Assembly: GCA_040755915.1 (NCBI GenBank)
Contig: JBFLWM010000025.1
Location: 1 to 64,000, forward strand
Direction: 5' to 3'
DNA length: 64,000 nucleotides
Source: Sulfurivermis sp040755915
GTDB taxonomy: Bacteria; Pseudomonadota; Gammaproteobacteria; Thiohalomonadales; Thiohalomonadaceae
Shown here: piece after piece, positions 24,989-33,454 of the stretch
Layout of the letters: each line of letters begins with the position of its first letter
Position numbering within the stretch: position 1 is the stretch's first letter
Position numbers and translations under genes: made by a program
Notes under the pieces: generated by a model
Told to the model about the DNA's origin: nothing
The model's database searches: none
What the model saw: only the letters and a program-made list of their open reading frames with translations

Positions 24989-26287
24989 TTAGCCGAAGAT
25001 ATCGTTGGTGATGTTGGCGAACCAGCCGTGAGCGTAGTGGGCCTCGCGGCGCAGGGCCTCGGCGCTGGCATCGGACGGCGTGACGCCGCCGGCTCCCTTG
25101 ACCGCAACGATCTGGTTGTTGGCCTCGTCGAAGGTGTAGACGATGCTGACCGAGATGCCGTGGTCTTCCGCCACCACGCTGTAGCAGGTGTTCATGTAGG
25201 ACGGGAAGCCGGGCTCGCGGCCGGCCAGCAGATCGGCCACGGCCATGGCGCAGACCTTGGCCTGCACGTTGGCACTGTAGCCGGACTTCGGCATGCCGGC
25301 CGAGTTGCTGGCGTCACCCAGGACATGGATGCCGGCGTGGATCTTGGACTCGAAGGTCTTCTTGTTGACCGGGCACCAGTCGCCATCGGTCAGGCCCGCG
25401 TCAAAGGCGATCTTGCCGGCCTTCTGCGGCGGGATGACGTTGATGACGTCGGCCTTGACCTTGTCCACCGCGCCCTGCACGGTCATGGCCTTGCCGTCGA
25501 CGCCTTCGATCTTGCCGCCCTGCGAACCGGACACCCATTCGATCATGCTGTTGGAGGTGCCGTAGCCGTAGTGCTTCTTCCAGCCGGCCATGAACAGGCC
25601 CTGCTTGGCGAACTTGTCACCGGAATCCATGATGATGACCTTGGACTTCGGCTTGTGCTTCTTCAGGTACTGCGCGATCAGGCTGGCGCGCTCGTAGGGG
25701 CCGGGCGGGCAGCGGAAGGCGCCGGCCGGCGTGGCGATGACCACGGTACCGCCGTTCTTCATGTCGAGCAGCTGCTTGTGCAGGGTGACGGTCTGCGGGC
25801 CGGCCTTCCAGGCGTGGGGAATGGTGCTTTCCGCCAGTTCGGCGCTGTGGCCTTCGATGGCGCCCCACTTGAAGTCGATGCCGGGAGAGACGATGGCGCG
25901 GTCATAGGAGAAGGTGGCGCCGCTCTTGGTCATGATCTTGCGCGTGGCCGGATCGATCTGGGTCACCATGTCGTGCACTACGCGTACGCCGTGGCGGCGC
26001 AGGCCGTCGTAGCCGAAGGTGATGGAGTCGAGATCGCGATCACCGCCCAGTACTTCGTTGCTCATGAAGCAGGTGTAGTACTTGGGGTTGGCCTCGATCA
26101 GGGTGACCTCGATGGAGGGATCGGCCATGCGCAGGTATTTGGCGGCCGTGGCACCGCCGGGGCCGCCGCCGACCACTACCACCTTGCCGCCGGCACCGCC
26201 GCGGCTCATACCGCCGGCACAACCGGCGAGGGTGCCGACGGCAACGGCGCCGCCGGAGAGCTTGATGAAGTTACGACGTGAAATCAT
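24989..26287 (-). CDS. fccB: FccB, flavocytochrome c sulfide dehydrogenase flavoprotein
   Basis: A 432-residue periplasmic flavoprotein that oxidises sulfide to polysulfide/sulfur and passes electrons to FccA. A Tat signal (MISRRNFIKLSGGAVAVG) is followed by the FAD-binding VVVVGGGPGGATAAKYLR. Family landmarks include PKYYTCFMSNEVLGG, RCPPGPYERASL with a redox-active cysteine, and GDASNSAGMPKSGYSAN. The signal ends in LAGC, a lipobox-like sequence, so the enzyme may be lipid-anchored, which is unusual. ATG at 26287 follows GGGGGAGAA. Second gene of fccAB. Confidence 0.93.
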   Translation of the reverse strand: MISRRNFIKLSGGAVAVGTLAGCAGGMSRGGAGGKVVVVGGGPGGATAAKYLRMADPSIEVTLIEANPKYYTCFMSNEVLGGDRDLDSITFGYDGLRRHGVRVVHDMVTQIDPATRKIMTKSGATFSYDRAIVSPGIDFKWGAIEGHSAELAESTIPHAWKAGPQTVTLHKQLLDMKNGGTVVIATPAGAFRCPPGPYERASLIAQYLKKHKPKSKVIIMDSGDKFAKQGLFMAGWKKHYGYGTSNSMIEWVSGSQGGKIEGVDGKAMTVQGAVDKVKADVINVIPPQKAGKIAFDAGLTDGDWCPVNKKTFESKIHAGIHVLGDASNSAGMPKSGYSANVQAKVCAMAVADLLAGREPGFPSYMNTCYSVVAEDHGISVSIVYTFDEANNQIVAVKGAGGVTPSDASAEALRREAHYAHGWFANITNDIFG

Positions 26288-26305
26288 TGTGTTCTCCCCC
26301 ACTGT

Positions 26306-26893
26306 TTATTGCTGGCTGCCGTAGAAATGGATCAGGGCATCGACGCTGGACTTGTCGTGGCTCCTCAGCATTTCATCGACCTTCTTCTTCATGTCCTTGT
26401 CCATGGTGCGCTGACCGTCGAGGAAATCGGCCATGGAGAAGGTGAGATAGGTCATCGACTGACCGGCCAGGATGCCGCCCTGATCCGGCTTGCGGCCGCC
26501 TTCCTCGTGGCACTTTTCGCAGAACTTGTCATGCAGGCGCTGGCCCTGGCTGGCCTTGGCCTTGTCGAAGCCCTGCGTCATGGGGGTGAGTTTCTGCTGG
26601 GCGAAGTAGTCGCCCATCAGCGCGATCTCTTCATCGGAGTAGCCCTTGGCCACGCGGTCCATAACCGTTGCCTTGCGCTCGCCGCTCTTGAAGGCCTTCA
26701 TGGTGTCCACGAAATATTCCGCGGGTGCGCCGGCGAGGCTCGGGATCTGCGCCATGCTGGAGCCGCCGGTGCCGTGGCAGGCGGCGCAGGTGTTGGCGAG
26801 CATGACGGCGGAAGGCGTGGCGGCCCATGCCGCCCCACTCAGGGCCAGCCCTCCGGCAAAGACCATTTTCTTGAATAGTGTTATGGACCCCAT
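26306..26893 (-). CDS. fccA: FccA, diheme cytochrome c subunit
   Basis: A 195-residue periplasmic cytochrome with a Sec signal peptide (cleavage after AAWA, about residue 24) and two heme sites: C36-A-A-C39-H40 and C125-E-K-C128-H129. The two-domain class I layout matches the cytochrome subunit of flavocytochrome c. It receives electrons from FccB, encoded 18 bases downstream. The ATG at 26893 follows AAAGGAGGAG at ideal spacing; the longer open frame upstream has no such site. Confidence 0.92.
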   Translation of the reverse strand: MGSITLFKKMVFAGGLALSGAAWAATPSAVMLANTCAACHGTGGSSMAQIPSLAGAPAEYFVDTMKAFKSGERKATVMDRVAKGYSDEEIALMGDYFAQQKLTPMTQGFDKAKASQGQRLHDKFCEKCHEEGGRKPDQGGILAGQSMTYLTFSMADFLDGQRTMDKDMKKKVDEMLRSHDKSSVDALIHFYGSQQ

Positions 26894-26962
26894 TCTCAAA
26901 CTCCTCCTTTGCTTTGATCGTTTTATGTTTCTGCATAGGTATCCTGGCGGACGCCGATAACC

Positions 26963-26990
26963 ACTATACCTGTATGCAGAAAAATTCAAA
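26963..26990 (-). promoter_or_regulatory. Probable sigma70 promoter of fccAB
   Basis: On the minus strand TTTGAA (26990-26985), a 16-base spacer and TATAGT (26968-26963) place transcription start near 26956, giving a leader of about 60 bases before fccA. The rest of the 26894-27221 gap holds only the hdrB terminator and no credible gene. Confidence 0.5.
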
Positions 26991-27166
26991 GGATAAAATT
27001 TTTATGACAGTCAGGAGTGACAGGTGATGGCAGGTGTGCCGGCGATGGGGGAGATTTGGCAATAAGTCGGGACAAAAGGGCGTGGGTAGCCAGGCGCGGC
27101 GCCAAGCAGAGGACAGGCCTTGCGGGGATGCGGCCCTGACGGCGAAACAGCGGCTTTCGTTGCACG

Positions 27167-27193
27167 AAAAAAAAGCCCCGCACGAAGCGGGGC
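27167..27193 (-). terminator. Rho-independent terminator of qmoAB-hdrCB
   Basis: On the minus strand GCCCCGCTTCGTGCGGGGC forms a short stable hairpin followed by eight T residues, 28 bases beyond hdrB. Confidence 0.93.
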
Positions 27194-27221
27194 AGTAAGC
27201 CTCATTGAAAAAGGCTTGTTG

Positions 27222-28130
27222 TTATTTGTTCGCGATGTCTTCCAGCTTGCCGGCGCGGATGATCTGGCCATCCAGTGCGGCTTCCTGGGCCGACTTGCCG
27301 TAGGCCACGGCGATGAGCTGCGAGTAGTAGACCACCGGAATGTTGAACTTGGTGCCGTAGGTCTTGTTGATGTTGCTCTGATAGGACTCGACGTTCATCT
27401 GGCACAGCTGGCAGGGGGTGACGATCATGTCGGCACCGCCGTCGTAGGCCGCCTCGATGATGTCCTTGACCAGGGCATGACCCTTTTCCGGCTCGGAGAA
27501 CATCAGGGCGCCGGAGCAGCAGGCGACCTTCTTCTCGTACTTGTCCACCGCCTGGGCGCCGCAGGCCTCGATCATGTGATCGAGATACAGCGGGTTCTCG
27601 AAGGACTCGCCGGCGATGCCGAAGGGACGGTTGGTCTGGCAGCCGACGTAACCGGCGATCTTCACGCCCTCCAGCGGCTTGGTTACGCCCTTGGCGATGG
27701 TATCCAGGCCGATGTCCTCGACCAGCACCTCGACCATGTGGCGGGCCTGGGGCATCTTGCCGGATTCGACCTTGAGGCCGATCTCGGCCAGCGCCGCGTT
27801 GATGCCTTCGCCGACCTTGGGATTGTGCTCGACACGCTCCTGGGCTTCGCGGGTGGCGATCCAGCAGGCGGCGCAGGGGGCGACGATATCGGCGTCACCG
27901 TTCTGCTGCTGCGACAGGGCGATGTTGCGCGCCGACAGGGACAGGCGCGGCACTTCGCCGCCGCCGGCATAGCCGATGGAGGCGCCGCAGCAGTTCCAGT
28001 CGTCGATTTCCTTCAGCTTGATGTCCAGCGCATCGCACATGGCGTTGGATGAGCGCAGGAAGTTGTCAGCCGATGCCTTGGGCTGGGACGAACACCCGGG
28101 GTAGAAGGAATAGAACTCTTTCTTGGCCAT
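27222..28130 (-). CDS. hdrB: HdrB-like subunit of Qmo complex
   Basis: A 302-residue protein of the heterodisulfide reductase subunit B family with two CCG-type cysteine motifs: DWNCCGASIGY (with CAACW downstream) and KVACCSGALMF (with TPCQLC). These bind noncubane [4Fe-4S] clusters. In many sulfur oxidisers HdrB and HdrC stand in for the membrane subunit QmoC. It closes a four-gene operon 11 bases after hdrC and before a terminator. ATG at 28130 follows GGAGAAG; an upstream in-frame start is not needed. Confidence 0.92.
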   Translation of the reverse strand: MAKKEFYSFYPGCSSQPKASADNFLRSSNAMCDALDIKLKEIDDWNCCGASIGYAGGGEVPRLSLSARNIALSQQQNGDADIVAPCAACWIATREAQERVEHNPKVGEGINAALAEIGLKVESGKMPQARHMVEVLVEDIGLDTIAKGVTKPLEGVKIAGYVGCQTNRPFGIAGESFENPLYLDHMIEACGAQAVDKYEKKVACCSGALMFSEPEKGHALVKDIIEAAYDGGADMIVTPCQLCQMNVESYQSNINKTYGTKFNIPVVYYSQLIAVAYGKSAQEAALDGQIIRAGKLEDIANK

Positions 28131-28141
28131 CAGTCTTCTCC

Positions 28142-28768
28142 TCACTCACCAAACTTGGTGATGTGCTCCGCTTCGAACTCTTTGGCCTTCTTCAGCATCT
28201 TGGCGATGCCGGAGAGGTCCTTGCACTTGTGACCGCCGAAGTACTCCGTCGGACTCATGCGCTTGGTCTTCATCATGGCCATACCCAACTCGCGACCGGC
28301 GAGGGCGTTCTTGATGCCCTGGCTGAAGCCGTTCATGAAGTACAGGCTGACGCCGATCTTCAGCTCATTGACGCGGCCGTTCTTGGCGATGGAGTCCCAG
28401 AAGATGTCGCCGAACTTGCTGGTCGGCTGATTCTGCGGCGCCAGGCCGAGACGCTTCGCGTAGCTGGCCAGGCCGTGCATGATGTGGGTGATCGGCAGGC
28501 CGCGCGGGCAGCGCGCGATGCAGTTGTAGCAGGAGGTGCACATCCACATGGAGCTGGAGCTGAGCACCTCTTCGCGCTTGCCGGCACGGATCATCATGAA
28601 CAGCTCCTGGGGCGGATGCTCCCAGTGCGGGCCGAGCGGGCAGGAGCCCGAACAGACGCCGCACTGCATGCACATCTTGACCCAGGTGCCTTCCTCGACG
28701 TTCGCCTCGACTTCCTTGAGGAAGTTGGAGCGGTACTTCTCGACCATCGCCTGATTCATGTCGCTCAT
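28142..28768 (-). CDS. hdrC: HdrC-like iron-sulfur subunit of Qmo complex
   Basis: A 208-residue ferredoxin-like protein with two [4Fe-4S] motifs, CMQCGVCSGSCP and CTSCYNCIARCP, and no transmembrane segment. It would relay electrons between QmoAB and HdrB. Because neither HdrB nor HdrC spans the membrane here, how electrons reach quinone is unclear. Ribosome-binding site GGAGACC; 10 bases after qmoB. Confidence 0.92.
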   Translation of the reverse strand: MSDMNQAMVEKYRSNFLKEVEANVEEGTWVKMCMQCGVCSGSCPLGPHWEHPPQELFMMIRAGKREEVLSSSSMWMCTSCYNCIARCPRGLPITHIMHGLASYAKRLGLAPQNQPTSKFGDIFWDSIAKNGRVNELKIGVSLYFMNGFSQGIKNALAGRELGMAMMKTKRMSPTEYFGGHKCKDLSGIAKMLKKAKEFEAEHITKFGE

Positions 28769-28778
28769 CGTGGTCTCC

Positions 28779-31022
28779 TTAGAACTTGAAGGGGCTCATG
28801 CCGATCTCGCCGATCAGCTTTTCCATGTCGTTGATGATCTGCGGGATACGATGGATGTCGGCAATCGACACCTCGTAGGTCTGCACCCGCTCCTTCTCCA
28901 GGTTGAGCTGGGTCAACGTGTCGTCGATCTTGCTCATGCGGTAGTGCGCCATCTCGGAACCCTTCACGAAGTGGCACTGGTAGTTGTCGCCCTTCTGACA
29001 GCCCATCAGGATGACGCCGTCGTAGCCGCTGTTCAGGGCGTCGGTGATCCAGATGGTGTTCACCGAACCGAGGCAGCGTACCGGGATGATGCGGGCGTAG
29101 GCGCTGTATTCCTGCTTGGTCATGCCGGCCATGTCGAGCGCCGGGTAGGCATCGTTTTCGCAGGCCAGCACCAGCAGGCGCGGCTTCTCGGAGAACTCGT
29201 CCGGCATGTCGACGGCCTTGAGCTGCTGGCCGACGGTCTCGACGGAGTAGTTCTCGAAGGAGATGACGCGCACCGGGCAGGCACCCATGCAGGTGCCGCA
29301 GCGGCGGCAGCGGGCCTCGTTGTACTGCGGGAAGCCCTTCTCGTCTTCGTTGATGGCGCCGAACGGGCACTCCACGGTGCAGCGCTTGCACTGGGTGCAG
29401 CCTTCCTTGCGGAAGCTGGGGAAGGACAGGTCGCCGGAGCGCGGATGCGCGGCACGGCCCAGGGCGGCGTTTTCGCAGGCCTGGATCGCCTTCAGCGTGG
29501 CGCCGGTGGCGTCCTCGATGGCCTGGTGGGCATCCATCGGGCGGCGTACCGGGCCGGCGGTGTAGATGCCGGTGCGGCGGGTCTCGTACGGGAAGCAGAT
29601 GAAGTGCGAGTCGGTGAAACCGCTCTTCAGGTGCGGCACGTCGGTGCCCTGACGGTACTGCAGGTTGAGGATCGATACCGGGGCGCTGGCCTGCTCGGCC
29701 TTCAGCTTCTCCGCCAGTCCGGCGTTGCCGGCCTTGTCGGCGGCCTCGATTTCCTGCGCGATGTACGGGTTGGGGCCGCTGGCCGGCACCATGCCGGTGG
29801 CCAGCACCACGATGTCGGCGTTGATGGTGGTGTCTTCGGCGAGGATCTTGTCGGTGTAGTTCACCTTCAGGCCCTTGCCTGCGGCCTCGACGCCGCTCAC
29901 CTTGCCCTTGGAGAAGGCAACGCCGGCTTCCTGGCCGCCGCGGTAGACGTCTTCACCGTCGGCACCGGGGGTGCGCAGGTCGTCGAAGATCACCGTGGCG
30001 TCGCCGCCGGCTTCCTTGACGTAACGGGCCTGCTTGATGGAGGTCATGCAGCAGTGGCCGGAGCAGTAGGGCAGGTGGCCCTCGGCGTCGGAACGCTGAC
30101 CGGCGCACTGCACGAACACCACGTTCTTTGCATCGGAACCGTCGGACTTCTTGATGGCGCCGCCGTTGGCCTTGACCATCTTCTCGAAGGCCAGCTGGTC
30201 CATCACGTCCGGGCTCTTGCCGCCGCCCAGTTCCGGCAGCTTGCTCATGTCGTACTGCGTGAAGCCGGTGGCCTGGATGATGGCGCCGACGGTGATGTCC
30301 TTGGATGCGCCGCTCTCGGTGGCCAGGGTCACGGCGAAGCGACCCGGTGCGCCGTCGGTCTTGGCAACGGTGGTGTTGAGGTGCACGGTGATGCTGCTGT
30401 TGGCGTTGACCGCATCGATCATCGCGCCGGTGGTGTTGTCCGCCAGCACGTTGTACGGGGCCTTGTCCGGATACTTCTTGAACATCTGCGCGGCCACGCC
30501 GCCGAGGGCGCCGGTCTTTTCCACCAGCTCGACCTTGTAGCCGGTCTTGGCCGCTTCCAGCGCGGCGGTCATGCCGGAGATGCCGCCACCGACCACCAGG
30601 ATGTCGCGCACCAGGCCCTGCTCGCCGGAGGCGGAGGGCATCTTCATGTACTTGGCTTCGGCGCAGGCCATGCGCACGTAGTCGTCGGCCATTTCCTGGG
30701 TGGTCTCGGCCGCTTCCGGGGTGTCCGGACGGACCCAGATGACGCCTTCGCGCAGGTTGGCGCGGGAGATGGCCACGCCGTCGAAGCTGAAGGCCTCGGT
30801 CTTGGCACGGCGCGAACAGGCGGCGATGACGACGTGGGTGACGCCGGCAGCGATGTCGTCCTGAATCATCTTCACGCCTTCGGCGTTGCACAGGAACGCG
30901 TGTTCCCTGGCCTCCGCGGCCTTGCCCTCGCGCTTGGCGACGCTGGCCAGCTGGGCGGTATCGAGGCGATCGCCGATACCGCAGCCCTGGCAGATATAGG
31001 CTCCAATCTTCATGTCAGCCAC
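28779..31022 (-). CDS. qmoB: QmoB, FAD/iron-sulfur subunit
   Basis: A 747-residue HdrA-like flavoprotein. It has an N-terminal region with CQGCGIGD, an FAD-binding ILVVGGGISGMTAALEA near residue 130, two ferredoxin clusters (CTQCKRCTVECP and CRRCGTCMGACP) around 570-610, and a C-terminal MvhD-like domain (VLACENDAYPALDMAG..., LMGCQKGDNYQCHF). Qmo accepts electrons from AprBA. The GTG at 31022 is chosen because AGGAGG lies eight bases before it; the ATG three codons later would be too far. It begins three bases after qmoA ends. Confidence 0.94.
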   Translation of the reverse strand: MADMKIGAYICQGCGIGDRLDTAQLASVAKREGKAAEAREHAFLCNAEGVKMIQDDIAAGVTHVVIAACSRRAKTEAFSFDGVAISRANLREGVIWVRPDTPEAAETTQEMADDYVRMACAEAKYMKMPSASGEQGLVRDILVVGGGISGMTAALEAAKTGYKVELVEKTGALGGVAAQMFKKYPDKAPYNVLADNTTGAMIDAVNANSSITVHLNTTVAKTDGAPGRFAVTLATESGASKDITVGAIIQATGFTQYDMSKLPELGGGKSPDVMDQLAFEKMVKANGGAIKKSDGSDAKNVVFVQCAGQRSDAEGHLPYCSGHCCMTSIKQARYVKEAGGDATVIFDDLRTPGADGEDVYRGGQEAGVAFSKGKVSGVEAAGKGLKVNYTDKILAEDTTINADIVVLATGMVPASGPNPYIAQEIEAADKAGNAGLAEKLKAEQASAPVSILNLQYRQGTDVPHLKSGFTDSHFICFPYETRRTGIYTAGPVRRPMDAHQAIEDATGATLKAIQACENAALGRAAHPRSGDLSFPSFRKEGCTQCKRCTVECPFGAINEDEKGFPQYNEARCRRCGTCMGACPVRVISFENYSVETVGQQLKAVDMPDEFSEKPRLLVLACENDAYPALDMAGMTKQEYSAYARIIPVRCLGSVNTIWITDALNSGYDGVILMGCQKGDNYQCHFVKGSEMAHYRMSKIDDTLTQLNLEKERVQTYEVSIADIHRIPQIINDMEKLIGEIGMSPFKF

Positions 31023-31025
31023 TGT

Positions 31026-32306
31026 TTAACCCTCCTGACCTGCAACCCGATTGACCACCTGGATGGCGCGCAGCGCGGCCGCGGTGGCGTTCTGCGCGGC
31101 ACGGTTGACGTCCAGCGCATCGGACGAGCAGCCGGCACCGTAGATGCCGCAGTCACTATCGAGATCGATGAAGTTGTGTTCGTTGATGGCGATGCCCGCG
31201 GGGAACACGCCGGCCGGCACGTTGGATTCCATGCCGGTGGCCAGCACCACCAGGTCGTGCTCGTTGGCGTAGCGGTTGTAACCCTCGGTGTCCACGCCCT
31301 TCAGCACCACGTTGTCGCCGCTGCCGGCAACGATGTTGGCGACCTTGGACTTGACGAAGGTGACGTTGGGGTCTTCCTTCACCTTGCGGTGGAAGTCGTC
31401 GATGCGGTCGATGGCGCGGATGTCGATGTAGTAGACGGTGGACTTGCAGTTGTCGCCCAGCTGGTCGCGCACGTAGGTGGTCTGCTTCAGGGTGGCCATG
31501 CAGCAGATGCGCGAGCAGTGCTTGAGGTGATTGTGGTCACGGGAGCCGGCGCACTGGATGAAGGCGATGTTCTTCGGCGCCTGGCCGTCGGAGGGACGCA
31601 CGATCTTGCCGCCGGTGGGGCCGAACGGGTCCAGCATGCGCTCGAACTCGACGTTGGAGATGACGTTGCTGTAGCGGTCGTAGCCATAGGGCTGGATCTT
31701 CGCCGCGTCGTACGGCTTCCAGCCGGTGGCCCAGACCACGGCACCGACGTTGAGGCTCAGGTTCTGCTCGGCCATTTCCAGGTCCACGGCGCCGTACTTG
31801 CAGGCGGCCTTGGCCTTCTCGCCGTCGTCGCTGCCGACGATGCGCGGGTCGATGACGTAGCGCTGCGGGTAGGCCATGTGGGATACCAGATAGGCGCCCT
31901 TGCGCTGCTTCATGCCGTAGTTGAACTCATCGGCAAACTCGGCGGAGACGGCCTTCTCGCATTCGCCGCAGGCGGTGCAGTTCTCGTTGACGTAGCGCGG
32001 AGCAACCTTGACGTTGACGGTGAAATTGCCGGCCTCGCCGGTGATCCCGGTCACTTCCGCCATGGTCATCAGGCGCACGTTCTTGTTGGCCTTCAGGCGG
32101 CGGTACTGGATTTCCAGGCCGCAGGTGGGGATACACAGCTTGGGGAAGTACTTGTGCAGCTGGCTGACACGGCCACCGACGCTGGGCGACTTCTCCAGCA
32201 GGATCACCTGCTTGCCGCACTCGGCTGCCTCCAGGGCCGCCGTCAGGCCGCTGATGCCGCCACCCACGACCAGTATGGTCTGGTTGGTTGCGATTACCTC
32301 AGACAT
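31026..32306 (-). CDS. qmoA: QmoA, FAD subunit of quinone-interacting oxidoreductase
   Basis: A 426-residue HdrA-type flavoprotein. TILVVGGGISGLTAALEAAE is the FAD fold, GGRVSQLHKYFPKLCIPTCGLEI and CSRICCMATLKQT are QmoA/HdrA cysteine segments, and CTACGECEKAV is part of an iron-sulfur site. With QmoB it takes electrons from AprBA during APS formation. First gene of qmoAB-hdrCB; ATG preceded by GGAGGAAATTCA. The operon is 18 kb from aprBA rather than next to it. Confidence 0.95.
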   Translation of the reverse strand: MSEVIATNQTILVVGGGISGLTAALEAAECGKQVILLEKSPSVGGRVSQLHKYFPKLCIPTCGLEIQYRRLKANKNVRLMTMAEVTGITGEAGNFTVNVKVAPRYVNENCTACGECEKAVSAEFADEFNYGMKQRKGAYLVSHMAYPQRYVIDPRIVGSDDGEKAKAACKYGAVDLEMAEQNLSLNVGAVVWATGWKPYDAAKIQPYGYDRYSNVISNVEFERMLDPFGPTGGKIVRPSDGQAPKNIAFIQCAGSRDHNHLKHCSRICCMATLKQTTYVRDQLGDNCKSTVYYIDIRAIDRIDDFHRKVKEDPNVTFVKSKVANIVAGSGDNVVLKGVDTEGYNRYANEHDLVVLATGMESNVPAGVFPAGIAINEHNFIDLDSDCGIYGAGCSSDALDVNRAAQNATAAALRAIQVVNRVAGQEG

Positions 32307-32617
32307 TGAATTTCCTCCGTCAACGGATGAATGCGTATTCTGCGCCGCATGGCTGCCGTGGCCCGCAAGACTAGGATGCGAAACGCCGCGGCGAAATAGT
32401 CCTTTTTGAATAGGACCGACACGATACCCGCTCTCTATAAGAAATTACATATAAGGAACATCGAATTTTCCGATAACTGAATAGATTGCATGTATGTATT
32501 GCGGAATGTCGCACCATGACGGCGTGGAGCGATGGATTGTTGTCGTTCGGGTTGTATCGGTAGGGTTATTTACTTAAGCTTTTTAATCAGGAATAGCGCA
32601 GAGTGCAGGAGACCGTT
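32307..32617. other. Divergent qmo/cbbQ intergenic region
   Basis: A 311-bp gap, AT-rich from about 32400 to 32600, between divergent qmoA and cbbQ. It must hold promoters for both directions, but I cannot point to a convincing -35/-10 pair, hairpin or operator. No gene is supported. Confidence 0.5.
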
Positions 32618-33424
32618 GTGGCGGAGATCACCCCGGAAGAGCATTACATCACCGCAGAACCCTATTACGAGCCCAGCGGCAGCGAGGTGGCGATGTTCGA
32701 GGCCGCCTGGCACAACCGCCTGCCCCTGCTGCTGAAAGGCCCCACCGGCTGCGGCAAGACCCGCTTCATGGAATACATGGCCTGGCGCCTCCAGCGGCCG
32801 CTGATCACCGTGTCCTGCCACGATGACCTCACCGCCTCCGATCTGGTGGGGCGCTATCTGGTGAAGGGCGGCGAGACGGTATGGGTGGACGGGCCGCTGG
32901 CGCGGGCGGTGCGCGCCGGAGCCATCTGTTACCTCGACGAGATCGTCGAGGCACGCAAGGACACCATGGTGGTGATCCACCCGCTGGCCGATGATCGCCG
33001 CGTGCTGCCGATGGAAAAGCTCGGCACCCTGCTGCAGGCAGGGCCCGAGTTCTGTCTCGCCGTATCCTACAACCCCGGCTATCAGAGCGTGCTGAAGGAC
33101 TTGAAGCAGAGCACGCGCCAGCGCTTCGTGGCGCTGGAATTCGATTACCCCTCCGCCGAACTGGAGGCGCGCATCGTTGCCAGCGAGTCCGGCATCGACG
33201 CCGCGCTGGCACAGACCCTGGTGAAGTTCGCCCACATGACGCGCAACCTCAAGGGCAACGGCCTGGAGGAAGGCGCCAGCACGCGCCTGCTGGTGCATGC
33301 CGGCAAGCTCATCGCCAGCGGCGTGCCGCCGGTCACCGCCTGCGCCGGCGCCATCGCCCAGGCCCTCACCGACGAGCCGGAGATGCTGACGGCGATCAAC
33401 GAGTTGTCGGCGTCGCTGTTTTGA
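32618..33424 (+). CDS. cbbQ: CbbQ/NirQ/NorQ-type AAA+ ATPase
   Basis: A 268-residue MoxR-class AAA+ ATPase. Walker A is LLKGPTGCGKTR, Walker B is AICYLDEIVEAR, sensor I is AVSYNPGY and an arginine finger is likely in KQSTRQRF. CbbQ with CbbO remodels inhibited RuBisCO; NorQ/NorD act on nitric oxide reductase. The GTG at 32618 follows AGGAGA at good spacing, making the upstream GTG at 32603 less likely. cbbO follows after 30 bases. No RuBisCO or NOR genes are in the window, so the client is uncertain. Confidence 0.85.
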   Translation: MAEITPEEHYITAEPYYEPSGSEVAMFEAAWHNRLPLLLKGPTGCGKTRFMEYMAWRLQRPLITVSCHDDLTASDLVGRYLVKGGETVWVDGPLARAVRAGAICYLDEIVEARKDTMVVIHPLADDRRVLPMEKLGTLLQAGPEFCLAVSYNPGYQSVLKDLKQSTRQRFVALEFDYPSAELEARIVASESGIDAALAQTLVKFAHMTRNLKGNGLEEGASTRLLVHAGKLIASGVPPVTACAGAIAQALTDEPEMLTAINELSASLF

Positions 33425-33454
33425 TGAGCGCCGAAGGCGTTTGACAGGCCGTTT

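Noticed and set aside
28758..32309. An 1183-codon open frame on the + strand across qmoA and qmoB
   Set aside because: Antisense shadow; no domain motif, and it spans two real genes with ribosome-binding sites on the minus strand.
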